Assembly: GCF_048773025.1 (NCBI RefSeq)
Contig: NC_133562.1
Span: forward strand, 30,849,501-30,913,500
Length of the DNA: 64,000 nt
Direction: 5' to 3'
Source of the DNA: Camelus bactrianus
Lineage: Eukaryota; Chordata; Mammalia; Artiodactyla; Camelidae
Under the pieces are notes generated by a model that made no database searches, had not been told where the DNA came from, and was given only the letters and a program-made list of their open reading frames with translations. Below, piece by piece: positions 1 to 10,723 of this stretch (its first letter is position 1; each line of letters begins with the position of its first letter). The position numbers and the translations under genes are program-made.

Positions 1-449
1 AAACTGCAGGAACTTTAAACCGGCACTTGGGAACAGACTGAGAAAACAGAGAAATAGTTTCTCCTGCAACCCGTTCCCATTGTGCTAGATGAACGAAAGT
101 CTCTCCACATGCTCAGTTCTGAGAGATAAGTGTGTGTGAAAGCCGTCCTTCACATAGCTTGTTGGGAACACAAAGTTACTTTTCAGTTGCAAACTCCACT
201 CCATACATATATATGAGGAGGTACTAGCTCCAACTCGGTTTTACAGTGAAAACTGCAGGAACTTAAAACCGGCACTAGGAAAATGACTTATAAACTAGAG
301 TAAAAATTCCTCCTGCAACCCGTTCCATTTGTACTAGATGAACGAACGTCTCTCCGCATGCTCAGTCCTGAGAGATATGTGTGTGTGAAAGCCGCCCTTC
401 ACCTAGCTTGTTGGGAACACAAAGTTTCTTTTCAGTTGCAAACTCCACT

Positions 450-467
450 CCATATATATATATATGG
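450..467. repeat. 18-bp perfect TA palindrome in monomer core
   Basis: The core reads CC, seven AT pairs, GG, and is its own reverse complement. It defines the TA-expanded monomer subfamily (for example also near 701, 9176, 11174, 13420, 15665, 17662, 17913 and 18164). In ordinary monomers the same place holds the 10-bp palindrome CATATATATG. Such an element can extrude a hairpin or cruciform; that it does so here is inference. Confidence 0.9.
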
Positions 468-1359
468 GGACGTACAAGCTCCAACTCTGTTTTACAGTGA
501 AAACTGCAGGAACTTCAAACCGGCACTTGGAAACAGACTGAGAAACCAGAGAAAAAGTTTCTCCTGCAAACCGTTCCCTTTGTGCTAGATGAACGAACGT
601 CTCTCCACATGCTCAGTCCTGAGAGATATGTGTGTGTGAAAGCCGCACTTCACCTAGCTTGTTGGGAAAACAAAGTTTCTTTTCAGTTGCAAACTCCACT
701 CCATATATATATATATGGGGAGGTACAAGCTCCAACTCTGTTTTACAGTGAAAACTGCAGGAACTTCAAACCGGCACTTGGAAACAGACTGAGAAACCAG
801 AGAAAAAGTTTCCCTGCAAACCGTTCCCTTTGTGCTAGATGAACGAACGTCTCTCCACATGCTCAGTTCTGAGAGATATGTGTATGTGAAAGCCGTCCTT
901 CAACTAGCTTGTGGGAACACAGAGTTTCTTTTCATTTGCAAACTCCACACCATACATATATATGGGTAGGTCCGAGCTCCAACTCGGTTTTACATGTGAA
1001 AACTGCAGGAACGTCAAACCGGCACTAGGAAACAGACTGAGAAATCAGAGTAATAGTTATTCCTGCAACCCGTTCCCTTTGTGCTAGATGAACGAACGTC
1101 TCTCCACATGCACAGTTCTGAGAATTAGGTGTGTGTGAAAGCCGTCCTTCACATAGCTTGTTGGGAACACAAAGTTCCTTTTCAGTTGCAAACTCCAGTC
1201 CATACATATATATGGGGAGGTACTAGCTCCAACTCAGTTTTACAGTGAAAACTGCAGGAACTTGAACCCGGCACTAGGAAACAGACTTAGAAACTAGAGT
1301 AATAATTCCACCTGCAAACCGTTCCTTTTGTGCTAGATGAACGAACGTCTCTCCTCATG

Positions 1360-1371
1360 CTCAGTACTGAG
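1360..1371. repeat. 12-bp perfect palindrome CTCAGTACTGAG
   Basis: In most monomers this site is CTCAG-TT-CTGAG, a 5-bp inverted repeat around two bases. In the CTTGAACCC-following monomer of the HOR the centre is TA, making the whole 12-mer self-complementary. It recurs in the 8- and 9-monomer HOR units (for example near 7841, 9839, 12086 and 14331). Confidence 0.9.
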
Positions 1372-2084
1372 AGATATGTGTATGTGAAAGCCGTCCTTCA
1401 ACTAGCTTGTGGGAACACAGAGTTTCTTTTCATTTGCAAACTCCACACCATACATATATATGGGTAAGTACGAGCTCCAACTCGGTTTTACAGTGAAAAC
1501 TGCAGGAACTTCAAACCGGCACTAGGAAACAGACTGAGAAACCAGAGTAAAAGTTTCCCCTGCGACCCGTTCCCTTTGTGCTAGATGAATGAGCGTCTCT
1601 CCACATGCTCAGTTGTGAGAGATAAGTGTGTGTGAAAGGCGTCCTTCACCTAGCTTGTTGGGAACACAAAGTTTCTTTCAATGGCAAACTCCACTCCATA
1701 CATATATATGGGGAGGTTCTAGCTCAAACTCGGTTTTACAGTGAAAACTGCAAGAACTTCAAACCGGCACTAGGAAACAGACTGAGAAACCAGAGAAAAC
1801 GTTTCTCCTTCAACCCGTTCCAATTGTGCTAGATGAACGAACTTCTCTCCACATGCTCAGTTCTGAGAAATAAGTGTGTGTGAAAGCCGTCCTTCACCTA
1901 GCTTGTTGGGAACACAAAGTTCCTTTTCACTTGCAAACTCCACTCCATACATATATATGGGGAGGTACTAGCTCCAACTCGGTTTTACAATGAAAACTGC
2001 AGGAATTTCAAACCGGCACTAGGAAAGAGACTTAGAAACCAGAGAAAAAGTTCCTCCTGCAACCCTTTCCATTTGTGCTAGATG

Positions 2085-2995
2085 AACGAACGTATCTCCA
2101 CATGCTCAGTTCTGAGAGATAAGTGTGTGTGAAAGCCGTCCTTCACCTAGCTTGTTGGGAACACAAAGTTTCTTTTCAGGTGCAAACTCCACTCCGTATA
2201 TATACATGGGGAGTTACGAGCTCCAACTCGGTTTTACATGTGAAAACTGCAGGAACTTCAAACCGGCACTAGGAAACAGACTGAGAAACCAGATTAAAAG
2301 TTATACCTGCAACCCGTTCCCTTTGTGCCAAATGAACGAAAGTCTCTCCACATGCTAAGTTCTGAGAGTTAAGTGGGTGTGAAAGCCGTCCTTCACCTAG
2401 CTTGTTGGGAACACAAAGTTTCTTTTCAATTGCAAACTCCTCTACATACATATATATGTGGAGGTACTAGCTCCAACTCTGTTTTACAGTGAAAACTGCA
2501 GGAAATTCAAACCGGCACTAGGAAACAGACTGAGAAACCAGAGTAAAAGTTCCTCCTGCAACCCGTTCCCATTTTGCTAGATGAACGAACGTCTCTCCAC
2601 ATGCTCAGTTCTGAGAGATATGTGTATGTGAAAGCCGTCCTTCAACTAGCTTGTTGGGAACACAAAGTTTATTGTAATTTGCAAACACCGCTTCATATTT
2701 ATATATGGGTAGTTACGAGCTCCAACTCGGTTTTACAGTGAAAACTGCAGGAACTTCAAACCGGCACTAGGAAACGGACTGAGAAAACAGAGTAAAAGGT
2801 TCTCCTGCAACCCGTTCCCATTTTGCTTGATGAATGAACGTCTTTCCACATGCTCAGTTCTCAGAGATAAGTGTGTGTGAAAGCCGTGCTTCACCTATCT
2901 TGTTGGGAACACAAAGTTTCTTTCAATGGCAAACTCCACTCCATACATATATATGGGGAGGTTCTAGCTCCAACTCGGTTTTACAGTGAAAACTG
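2085..2995 (+). repeat. Segment duplicated 3240 bp downstream (first copy)
   Basis: This stretch aligns with 5325-6235 at a constant 3240-bp offset. It carries rare linked variants: GAACGTATCTCC, a TATATACATGGGG core, GCAAACTCCTCTACATAC and TTTATTGTAATTTGC. At the right end the two copies part at GCTGGAACATC here versus GCAAGAACTTC in the second copy, which marks a junction inside a monomer. Confidence 0.85.
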
Positions 2996-5064
2996 CTGGA
3001 ACATCAAACCGGCATTTGGAAACAGACTGATAAACCAGAGAATAAGTTTCTCCTGCAAACCGTTCCTTTTTTGCTAGATGAACGAACGTCTCTCCACATG
3101 CTCAGTTCTGAGAGACAAGTGTGTGTGAAAGCCGTGCTTCACCTAGCTTGTTGGGAAAACAAAGTTTCTTTTCAGTTGCAAACTCCACTCCATACATATA
3201 TATATAGGTAGGTACTAGCTCCAACTCGATTTTACAGTGAAAATTGCAGGAACTTAAAACCGGCACTAGGAAAAAGACTGAGAAACCAGAGAAAAAGTTT
3301 CTCCTGCCATCCGTTCCCTTTGTGCTAGATGAACGAACGTCTCTCCACATGCTGAGTACTGATATATAAGTGGGTGTGAAAGCCGTCCTTCACCTTGCTT
3401 GTTGGGAACACAAAGTTTCTTTTCACTTGCAAACTCCACTCCATACATATATATGGGGTGGTACTAGCTCCAACCCGGTTTTACAGTGAAAACTGCTGGA
3501 ACATCAAACCGGCATTTGGAAACAGACTGAGAAACCAGAATAAAAGTTATACCTGCAACCCGTTCCATTTGTGCTAGATGAACGAACGACTCTCCACATG
3601 CTCAGTTCTGAGAGATAAGTGTGTGTGAAAGCCGTCCTTCACCTAGCTTGTTGGGAACACAAAGTTCCTTTTTAGTTACAAAATCCACTCCTTACATATA
3701 TATAGGTAGGTACTAGCTCCAACTCGATTTTACAGTGAAAACTGCAGGAACTTCACACCGGCACCAGGAAACAGACTGAGAATCCAGAGTAAAAGTTTCT
3801 CCTGCAACCCGTTACCTTTTTGCTACATGAATGAACGTCTCTCCACATGCTCAGTTCTGAGAGATAAGTGTGTGTGAAAGCCGTTCTTCACCTAGCTTGT
3901 TGGGAACACAAAGTTCCTTTTCATTTGCAAACTCCACTCCATAATTATATATGGGGAGGTACTAGCTCCAACTCGGTTTTACAGTGAAAACTGCAGGAAC
4001 TTCAAACCGGCACTAGGAAACAGACTGAGAAACCAGAGTAAAAGTTTCTCCTGCAGCCCGTTCCCTTTGTGGTAGATCAACGAACGTCTCTCCACATTCT
4101 CAGTTCTGAGAGATATGTGTATGTGAAATCCGTCCTTCAACTAGCTTGTTGGGAACACAAAGTTCCTTTTCAGTTGCAAACTCCACTCCATACATATATA
4201 TGGGTAGGTACGAGCACCAACTCGATTTTACAGTGAAAACTGCAGGAACTTCAAACTGGAACTAGGAAACAGACTGAGAAACCTGAGTAATATTTTCTCC
4301 TGCAACCCTTTCCCTTTGTGCTAGATGAACGAACGTCTCTCCACATGCTCAGTCCTGAGAGATATGTGTGTGTGAAAGCCGCCCTTCACCTAGCTTGTTG
4401 GGAAAAAAAAGTTTCTTTTCAGTTGCAAACTCCACTCCATATATATATATATGGGGAGGTACAAGCTCCAACTCTGTTTTACAGTGAAAACTGCAGGAAC
4501 TTCAAACCGGCACTTGGAAACAGACTTAGAAACCAGAGAAAAAGTTTCTCCTGCAAACCGTTTCCTTTGTGCTAGATGAACGAACGTCTCTCCACATGCT
4601 CAGTTCTGAGAATTAGGTGTGTGTGAAAGCCGTCCTTCACATAGCTTGTTGGGAACACAAAGTTCCTTTTCAGTTGCAAACTCCAGTCCATACATATATA
4701 TGGGGAGGTACTAGCTCCAACTCGGTTTTACAGTGAAAACTGCAGGAACTTGAACCCGGCACTAGGAAACAGACTTAGAAACTAGAGTAATAATTCCACC
4801 TGCAAACCGTTCCTTTTGTGCTAGATGAACGAAGTCTCTCCACATGCTCAGTTCTGAGAGATATGTGTGTGTGAAAGCCGTCCTTCAACTAGCTTGTGGG
4901 AACACAGAGTTTCTTTTCATTTGCAAACTCCACACCATACATATATATGGGTAGGTCCGAGCTCCAACTCGGTTTTACATGTGAAAACTGCAGGAACGTC
5001 AAACCGGCACTAGGAAACAGACTGAGAAATCAGAGTAATAGTTATTCCTGCAACCCGTTCCCTT

Positions 5065-6540
5065 TGTGCTAGATGAACGAACGACTCTCCACAAGCTCAG
5101 TTCTGAGAGAAAAGTGTGTTTGAAAGCCGTCCTTCACCTAGCTTGTTGGGAACACAAAGTTCCTTTCCAGTTGCAAACTCCACTCCATAAATATATATAG
5201 GTAGGTACGAGCTCCAACTCGGTTTTACAGTGAAAACTGCAGGAACTTCATACCGGCACTAGGAAACAGACTGAGAATCCAGAGTAAAAGTTTCTCCTGC
5301 AACCCGTTCAGTTTGTGCTAGATGAACGAACGTATCTCCACATGCTCAGTTCTGAGAGATAAGTGTGTGTGAAAGCCGTCCTTCACCTAGCTTGTTGGGA
5401 ACACAAAGTTTCTTTTCAGGTGCAAACTCCACTCCGTATATATACATGGGGAGTTACGAGCTCCAACTCGGTTTTACATGTGAAAACTGCAGGAACTTCA
5501 AACCGGCACTAGGAAACAGACTGAGAAACCAGAGTAAAAGTTATTCCTGCAACCCGTTCCCTTTGTGCTAGATGAACGAACGTCTCTCCACATGCTAAGT
5601 TCTGAGAGGTAAGTGGGTGTGAAAGCCGTACTTCACCTAGCTTGTTGGGAACACAAAGTTTCTTTTCACTTGCAAACTCCTCTACATACATATATATGGG
5701 GAGGTACTAGCTCCAACTCTGTTTTACAGTGAAAACTGCAGGAAATTCAAACCGGCACTAGGAAACAGACTGAGAAACCAGAGAAAAAGTTCCTCCTGCA
5801 ACCCGTTCCCATTTTGCTAGATGAACGAACGTCTCTCCACATGCTCAGTTCTGAGAGATATGTGTATGTGAAAGCCGTCCTTCAACTAGCTTGTTGGGAA
5901 CACAAAGTTTATTGTAATTTGCAAACACCGCTTCATATTTATATATGGGTAGTTACGAGCTCCAACTCGGTTTTACAGTGAAAACTGCAGGAACTTCAAA
6001 CCGGCACTAGGAAACAGACTGAGAAATCAGAGTAAAAGGTTCCCCTGCAACCCGTTCCCATTTTGCTAGATGAACGAACGTCTTTCCACATGCTCAGTTC
6101 TCAGAGATAAGTGTGTGTGAAAGCCGTGCTTCACCTATCTTGTTGGGAACACAAAGTTTCTTTCAATGGCAAACTCCACTCCATACATATATATGGGGAG
6201 GTTCTAGCTCCAACTCGGTTTTACAGTGAAAACTGCAAGAACTTCAAACCGGCACTAGGAAACAGACTGAGAAACCAGAGAAAACGTTTCTCCTTCAACC
6301 CGTTCCAATTGTGCTAGATGAACGAACTTCTCTCCACATGCTCAGTTCTGAGAAATAAGTGTGTGTGAAAGCCGTCCTTCACCTAGCTTGTTGGGAACAC
6401 AAAGTTCCTTTTCACTTGCAAACTCCACTCCATACATATATATGGGGAGGTACTAGCTCCAACTCGGTTTTACAATGAAAACTGCAGGAATTTCAAACCG
6501 GCACTAGGAAAGAGACTTAGAAACCAGAGAAAAAGTTCCT
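5065..6540 (+). repeat. Six-monomer segment shared with 18540-20015
   Basis: Collinear with 18540-20015 at an offset of 13475 bp. Shared rare variants include CTCCACAAGCTCAG near 5090 and 18564, GAACGTATCTCC, the TATATACATGGGG core, TTTATTGTAATTTGC, and TTTCTTTCAATGGC. The right half (about 6130-6570) also matches 1645-2085 at an offset of 4485 bp, so the same monomers occur three times in different contexts. Confidence 0.85.
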
Positions 6541-7299
6541 CCTGCAACCCTTTCCATTTGTGCTAGATGAACGAACGTCTCTCCACATGCTCAGTTCTGA
6601 GAGATAAGTGTGTGTGAAAGCCGTACTTCACCTTGCTTGTTGGGAACACAAAGTTCCTTTTCATTTGCAAACTCCACTCCATACATATATATGGGGAGGT
6701 ACTAGCTCCAACTCGGTTTTACAGTGAAAACTGCAGGATATTCAAACCAGCAGTAGAAAACAGACTGAGAAACCAGAGTAAAAGTTTCTCCTGCAACCCG
6801 TTCCATTTGTGCTAGATGAACGAACGTCTCTCCACATGCTCAGGTCTGAGAGATAAGTGTGTGTGAAAGCCGTCCTTCACCTAGCTTGTTGGGAACACAA
6901 AGTTCCTTTTCAGCTGCAAACTCCACTCCATACATATATATGGGGAGGTACTAGCTCCAACTCGGTTTTACAGTGAAAACTGCAGGATATTCAAACCAGC
7001 AGTAGAAAACAGACTGAGAAACCAGAGTAAAAGTTTCTCCTGCAACCCGTTCCCTTTGTGGTAGATGAACGAACGTCTCTCCACATTCTCAGTTCTGAGA
7101 GATATGTGTATGTGAAATCCGTCCTTCAACTAGCTTGTTGGGAACACAAAGTTTCTTTTCATTTGCAAACTCCACTCCATACATATATATGTGCAGGTAC
7201 GAGCACCAACTCGATTTTACAGTGAAAACTGCAGGAACTTCAAACCGGAACTAGGAAACAGACTGAGAAACCAGAGTAATATTTTCTCCTGCAACCCTT

Positions 7300-8724
7300 T
7301 CCCTTTGTGCTAGATGAACGAACGTCTCTCCACATGCTCAGTCCTGAGAGATATGTGTGTGTGAAAGCCGCCCTTCACCTAGATTGTTGGGAAAACAAAG
7401 TTACTTTTCAGTTGCAAACTCCACTCCATATATATTTATATATGGGGAGGTACAAGCTCCAACTCTGTTTTACAGTGAAAACTGCAGGAACTTCAAACCG
7501 GCACTTGGAAACAGACTGAGAAACCAGAGAAAAAGTTTCTCCTGCAAACCGTTCCCTTTGTGCTAGATGAACGAACGTCTCTCCACATGCTCAGTTCTGA
7601 GAATTAGGTGTGTGTGAAAGCCGTCCTTCACATAGCTTGTTGGGAACACAAAGTTCCTTTTCAGTTGCAAACTCCAGTCCATACATATATATGGGGAGGT
7701 ACTAGCTCCAACTCGGTTTTACAGTGAAAACTGCAGGAACTTGAACCCGGCACTAGGAAACAGACTTAGAAACTAGAGTAATAATTCCACCTGCAAACCG
7801 TTCCTTTTGTGCTAGATGAACGAACGTCTCTCCTCATGCTCAGTACTGAGAGATATGTGTATGTGAAAGCCGTCCTTCAACTAGCTTGTGGGAACACAGA
7901 GTTTCTTTTCATTTGCAAACTCCACACCATACATATATATGGGTAGGTACGAGCTCCAACTCGGTTTTACAGTGAAAACTGCAGGAACTTCAAACCGGCA
8001 CTAGGAAACAGACTGAGAAACCAGAGTAAAAGTTTCCCCTGCGACCCGTTCCCTTTGTGCTAGATGAACGAGCGTCTCTCCACATGCTCAGTTGTGAGAG
8101 ATAAGTGTGTGTGAAAGGCTTCCTTCACCTAGCTTGTTGGGAACACAAAGTTTCTTTTCAGTTGCAAACTCCACTCCACATATGTATATGGGGAGTTACG
8201 AGCTCCAACTCCGTTTTACATGTGAAAACTGCAGGAAATTCAAACCGGCAGTAGGAAACAGACTGAGAAACCAGAGTAAAATTTATTCCTGCAACCCGTT
8301 CCTTTTGTGCTAGATAAACGAACGTCTCTCCACATTCTCAGTTCTGAGAGATATGTGTATGTCAAAGCCGTCCTTCAACTAGCTTGTTGGGAACACAAAT
8401 TATCTTTTAATTTGCAAACACCACTTCATACATATATATGGGGATTTATGAGCCCCAACTCCATTTTACATGTGAAAACTGCAGGAACTTCAAACCAGCA
8501 CTAGGAAACAGACTGAGAAACCAGAGTAAAAGTTTCTCTTGCAACCGGTTCCCTTTGTGCTAGATGAACGAACTTCTCTCCACATGCTCAGTTCTGAGAG
8601 CTAAGTGTGTGTGAAAGCCGTGCTTCACCTAGCTTGTTGGGAACACAAAGTTTCTTTTCAGTTGCAAACTCCACTCCATACATATATATGGGGAGGTACT
8701 AGCTCCAACTCGGTTTTACATTGA
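7300..8724 (+). repeat. Partial 8-monomer HOR copy
   Basis: Collinear with 9299-10723 at an offset of 1999 bp, including one TA-expanded monomer with a TATATATTTATATATGG core near 7430 and the cold-spot variant GTGTATGTCAAAG near 8355. It begins after a junction monomer containing TAATATTTTCTCC and lacks the first two to three monomers of the full unit. Confidence 0.88.
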
Positions 8725-10723
8725 AAACTGCAGGAACTTTAAACCGGCACTTGGGAACAGACTGAGAAAACAGAGAAATAGTTTCTCCTGCAACCCGTTC
8801 CCATTGTGCTAGATGAACGAAAGTCTCTCCACATGCTCAGTTCTGAGAGATAAGTGTGTGTGAAAGCCGTCCTTCACATAGCTTGTTGGGAACACAAAGT
8901 TACTTTTCAGTTGCAAACTCCACTCCATACATATATATGAGGAGGTACTAGCTCCAACTCGGTTTTACAGTGAAAACTGCAGGAACTTAAAACCGGCACT
9001 AGGAAAATGACTTATAATCTAGAGTAAAAATTCCTCCTGCAACCCGTTCCATTTGTACTAGATGAACGAACGTCTCTCCGCATGCTCAGTCCTGAGAGAT
9101 ATGTGTGTGTGAAAGCCGCCCTTCACCTAGCTTGTTGGGAACACAAAGTTTCTTTTCAGTTGCAAACTCCACTCCATATATATATATATGGGGACGTACA
9201 AGCTCCAACTCTGTTTTACAGTGAAAACTGCAGGAACTTCAAACCGGCACTTGGAAACAGACTGAGAAACCAGAGAAAAAGTTTCTCCTGCAAACCGTTC
9301 CCTTTGTGCTAGATGAACGAACGTCTCTCCACATGCTCAGTCCTGAGAGATATGTGTGTGTGAAAGCCGCCCTTCACCTAGCTTGTTGGGAAAACAAAGT
9401 TTCTTTTCAGTTGCAAACTCCACTCCATATATATTTATATATGGGGAGGTACAAGCTCCAACTCTGTTTTACAGTGAAAACTGCAGGAACTTCAAACCGG
9501 CACTTGGAAACAGACTGAGAAACCAGAGAAAAAGTTTCTCCTGCAAACCGTTCCCTTTGTGCTAGATGAACGAACGTCTCTCCACATGCTCAGTTCTGAG
9601 AATTAGGTTTGTGTGAAAGCCGTCCTTCACATAGCTTGTTGGGAACACAAAGTTCCTTTTCAGTTGCAAACTCCAGTCCATACATATGTATGGGGAGGTA
9701 CTAGCTCCAACTCGGTTTTACAGTGAAAACTGCAGGAACTTGAACCCGGCACTAGGAAACAGACTTAGAAACTAGAGTAATAATTCCACCTGCAAACCGT
9801 TCCTTTTGTGCTAGATGAACGAACGTCTCTCCTCATGCTCAGTACTGAGAGATATGTGTATGTGAAAGCCGTCCTTCAACTATCTTGTGGGAACACAGAG
9901 TTTCTTTTCATTTGCAAACTCCACACCATACATATATATGGGTAGGTACGAGCTCCAACTCGGTTTTACAGTGAAAACTGCAGGAACTTCAAACCGGCAC
10001 TAGGAAACAGACTGAGAAACCAGAGTAAAAGTTTCCCCTGCGACCCGTTCCCTTTGTGCTAGATGAACGAGCGTCTCTCCACATGCTCAGTTGTGAGAGA
10101 TAAGTGTGTGTGAAAGGCTTCCTTCACCTAGCTTGTTGGGAACACAAAGTTTCTTTTCAGTTGCAAACTCCACTCCACATATGTATATGGGGAGTTACGA
10201 GCTCCAACTCCGTTTTACATGTGAAAACTGCAGGAAATTCAAACCGGCAGTAGGAAACAGACTGAGAAACCAGAGTAAAATTTATTCCTGCAACCCGTTC
10301 CTTTTGTGCTAGATGAACGAACGTCTCTCCACATTCTCAGTTCTGAGAGATATGTGTATGTCAAAGCCGTCCTTCAACTAGCTTGTTGGGAACACAAATT
10401 ATCTTTTAATTTGCAAACACCACTTCATACATATATATGGGGATTTATGAGCCCCAACTCCATTTTACATGTGAAAACTGCAGGAACTTCAAACCAGCAC
10501 TAGGAAACAGACTGAGAAACCAGAGTAAAAGTTTCTCTTGCAACCGGTTCCCTTTGTGCTAGATGAACGAACTTCTCTCCACATGCTCAGTTCTGAGAGC
10601 TAAGTGTGTGTGAAAGCCGTGCTTCACCTAGCTTGTTGGGAACACAAAGTTTCTTTTCAGTTGCAAACTCCACTCCATACATATATATGGGGAGGTACTA
10701 GCTCCAACTCGGTTTTACATTGA
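8725..10723 (+). repeat. 8-monomer HOR unit (1999 bp)
   Basis: Starts, by the phase used here, at AAACTGCAGGAACTTTAAACC. Monomer order matches the following 9-monomer units except that the AACGTCAAACC monomer is absent. That monomer sits in the 9-monomer unit between the second TA-expanded copy and the CTTGAACCC copy. The second TA-expanded monomer here carries the TATATATTTATATATGG core shared with 7300-8724. Confidence 0.92.

Larger units (their letters stand above)
1..1645 (+). repeat. Partial 9-monomer HOR copy, about 6.6 monomers
   Basis: Bases 1 to about 1645 are collinear with 10724 to about 12368 at a constant offset of 10723, monomer for monomer. They include the TA-expanded pair near 450 and 700, the variant with AACGTCAAACC near 1010, and the CTTGAACCC variant near 1261. 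Near 1645, just after GTGTGTGTGAAAGGCGTCC, the sequence switches to a different monomer type (TTTCTTTCAATGGC). The break lies inside a monomer, which suggests recombination between misaligned copies. Confidence 0.88.
1646..7300 (+). repeat. Mosaic domain of diverged satellite monomers
   Basis: About 23 monomers without a single dominant HOR period. Internal segments repeat at 3240 bp (about 13 monomers) and 4485 bp (about 18 monomers). Segments with GCATTTGG and TGAGTACTGATATATAAGTG (about 3000-3580) belong to the monomer types that dominate 33-46 kb. The stretch around 4050-4310, with CTTTGTGGTAGATC and TAATATTTTCTCC, recurs near 7055-7300. No gene or mobile element is visible here. Confidence 0.85.

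Noticed and set aside
450-467. TATA-box promoter from the TATATATA core
   Set aside because: It is the palindromic core of a satellite present in every monomer, without any downstream gene or initiator context.
582-842. Recurring forward reading frame of 60-86 codons per monomer (product beginning MLDERTSLHML or MCVKAVLHLACWEH)
   Set aside because: It is the satellite itself in translation. It recurs wherever chance substitutions leave the frame open, ends at the TAG of CTAGATG, often relies on a GTG start, and is broken in most monomers. No conserved domain, ribosome-site context or coding bias is seen, and monomer lengths of 249-251 bp do not keep frame.
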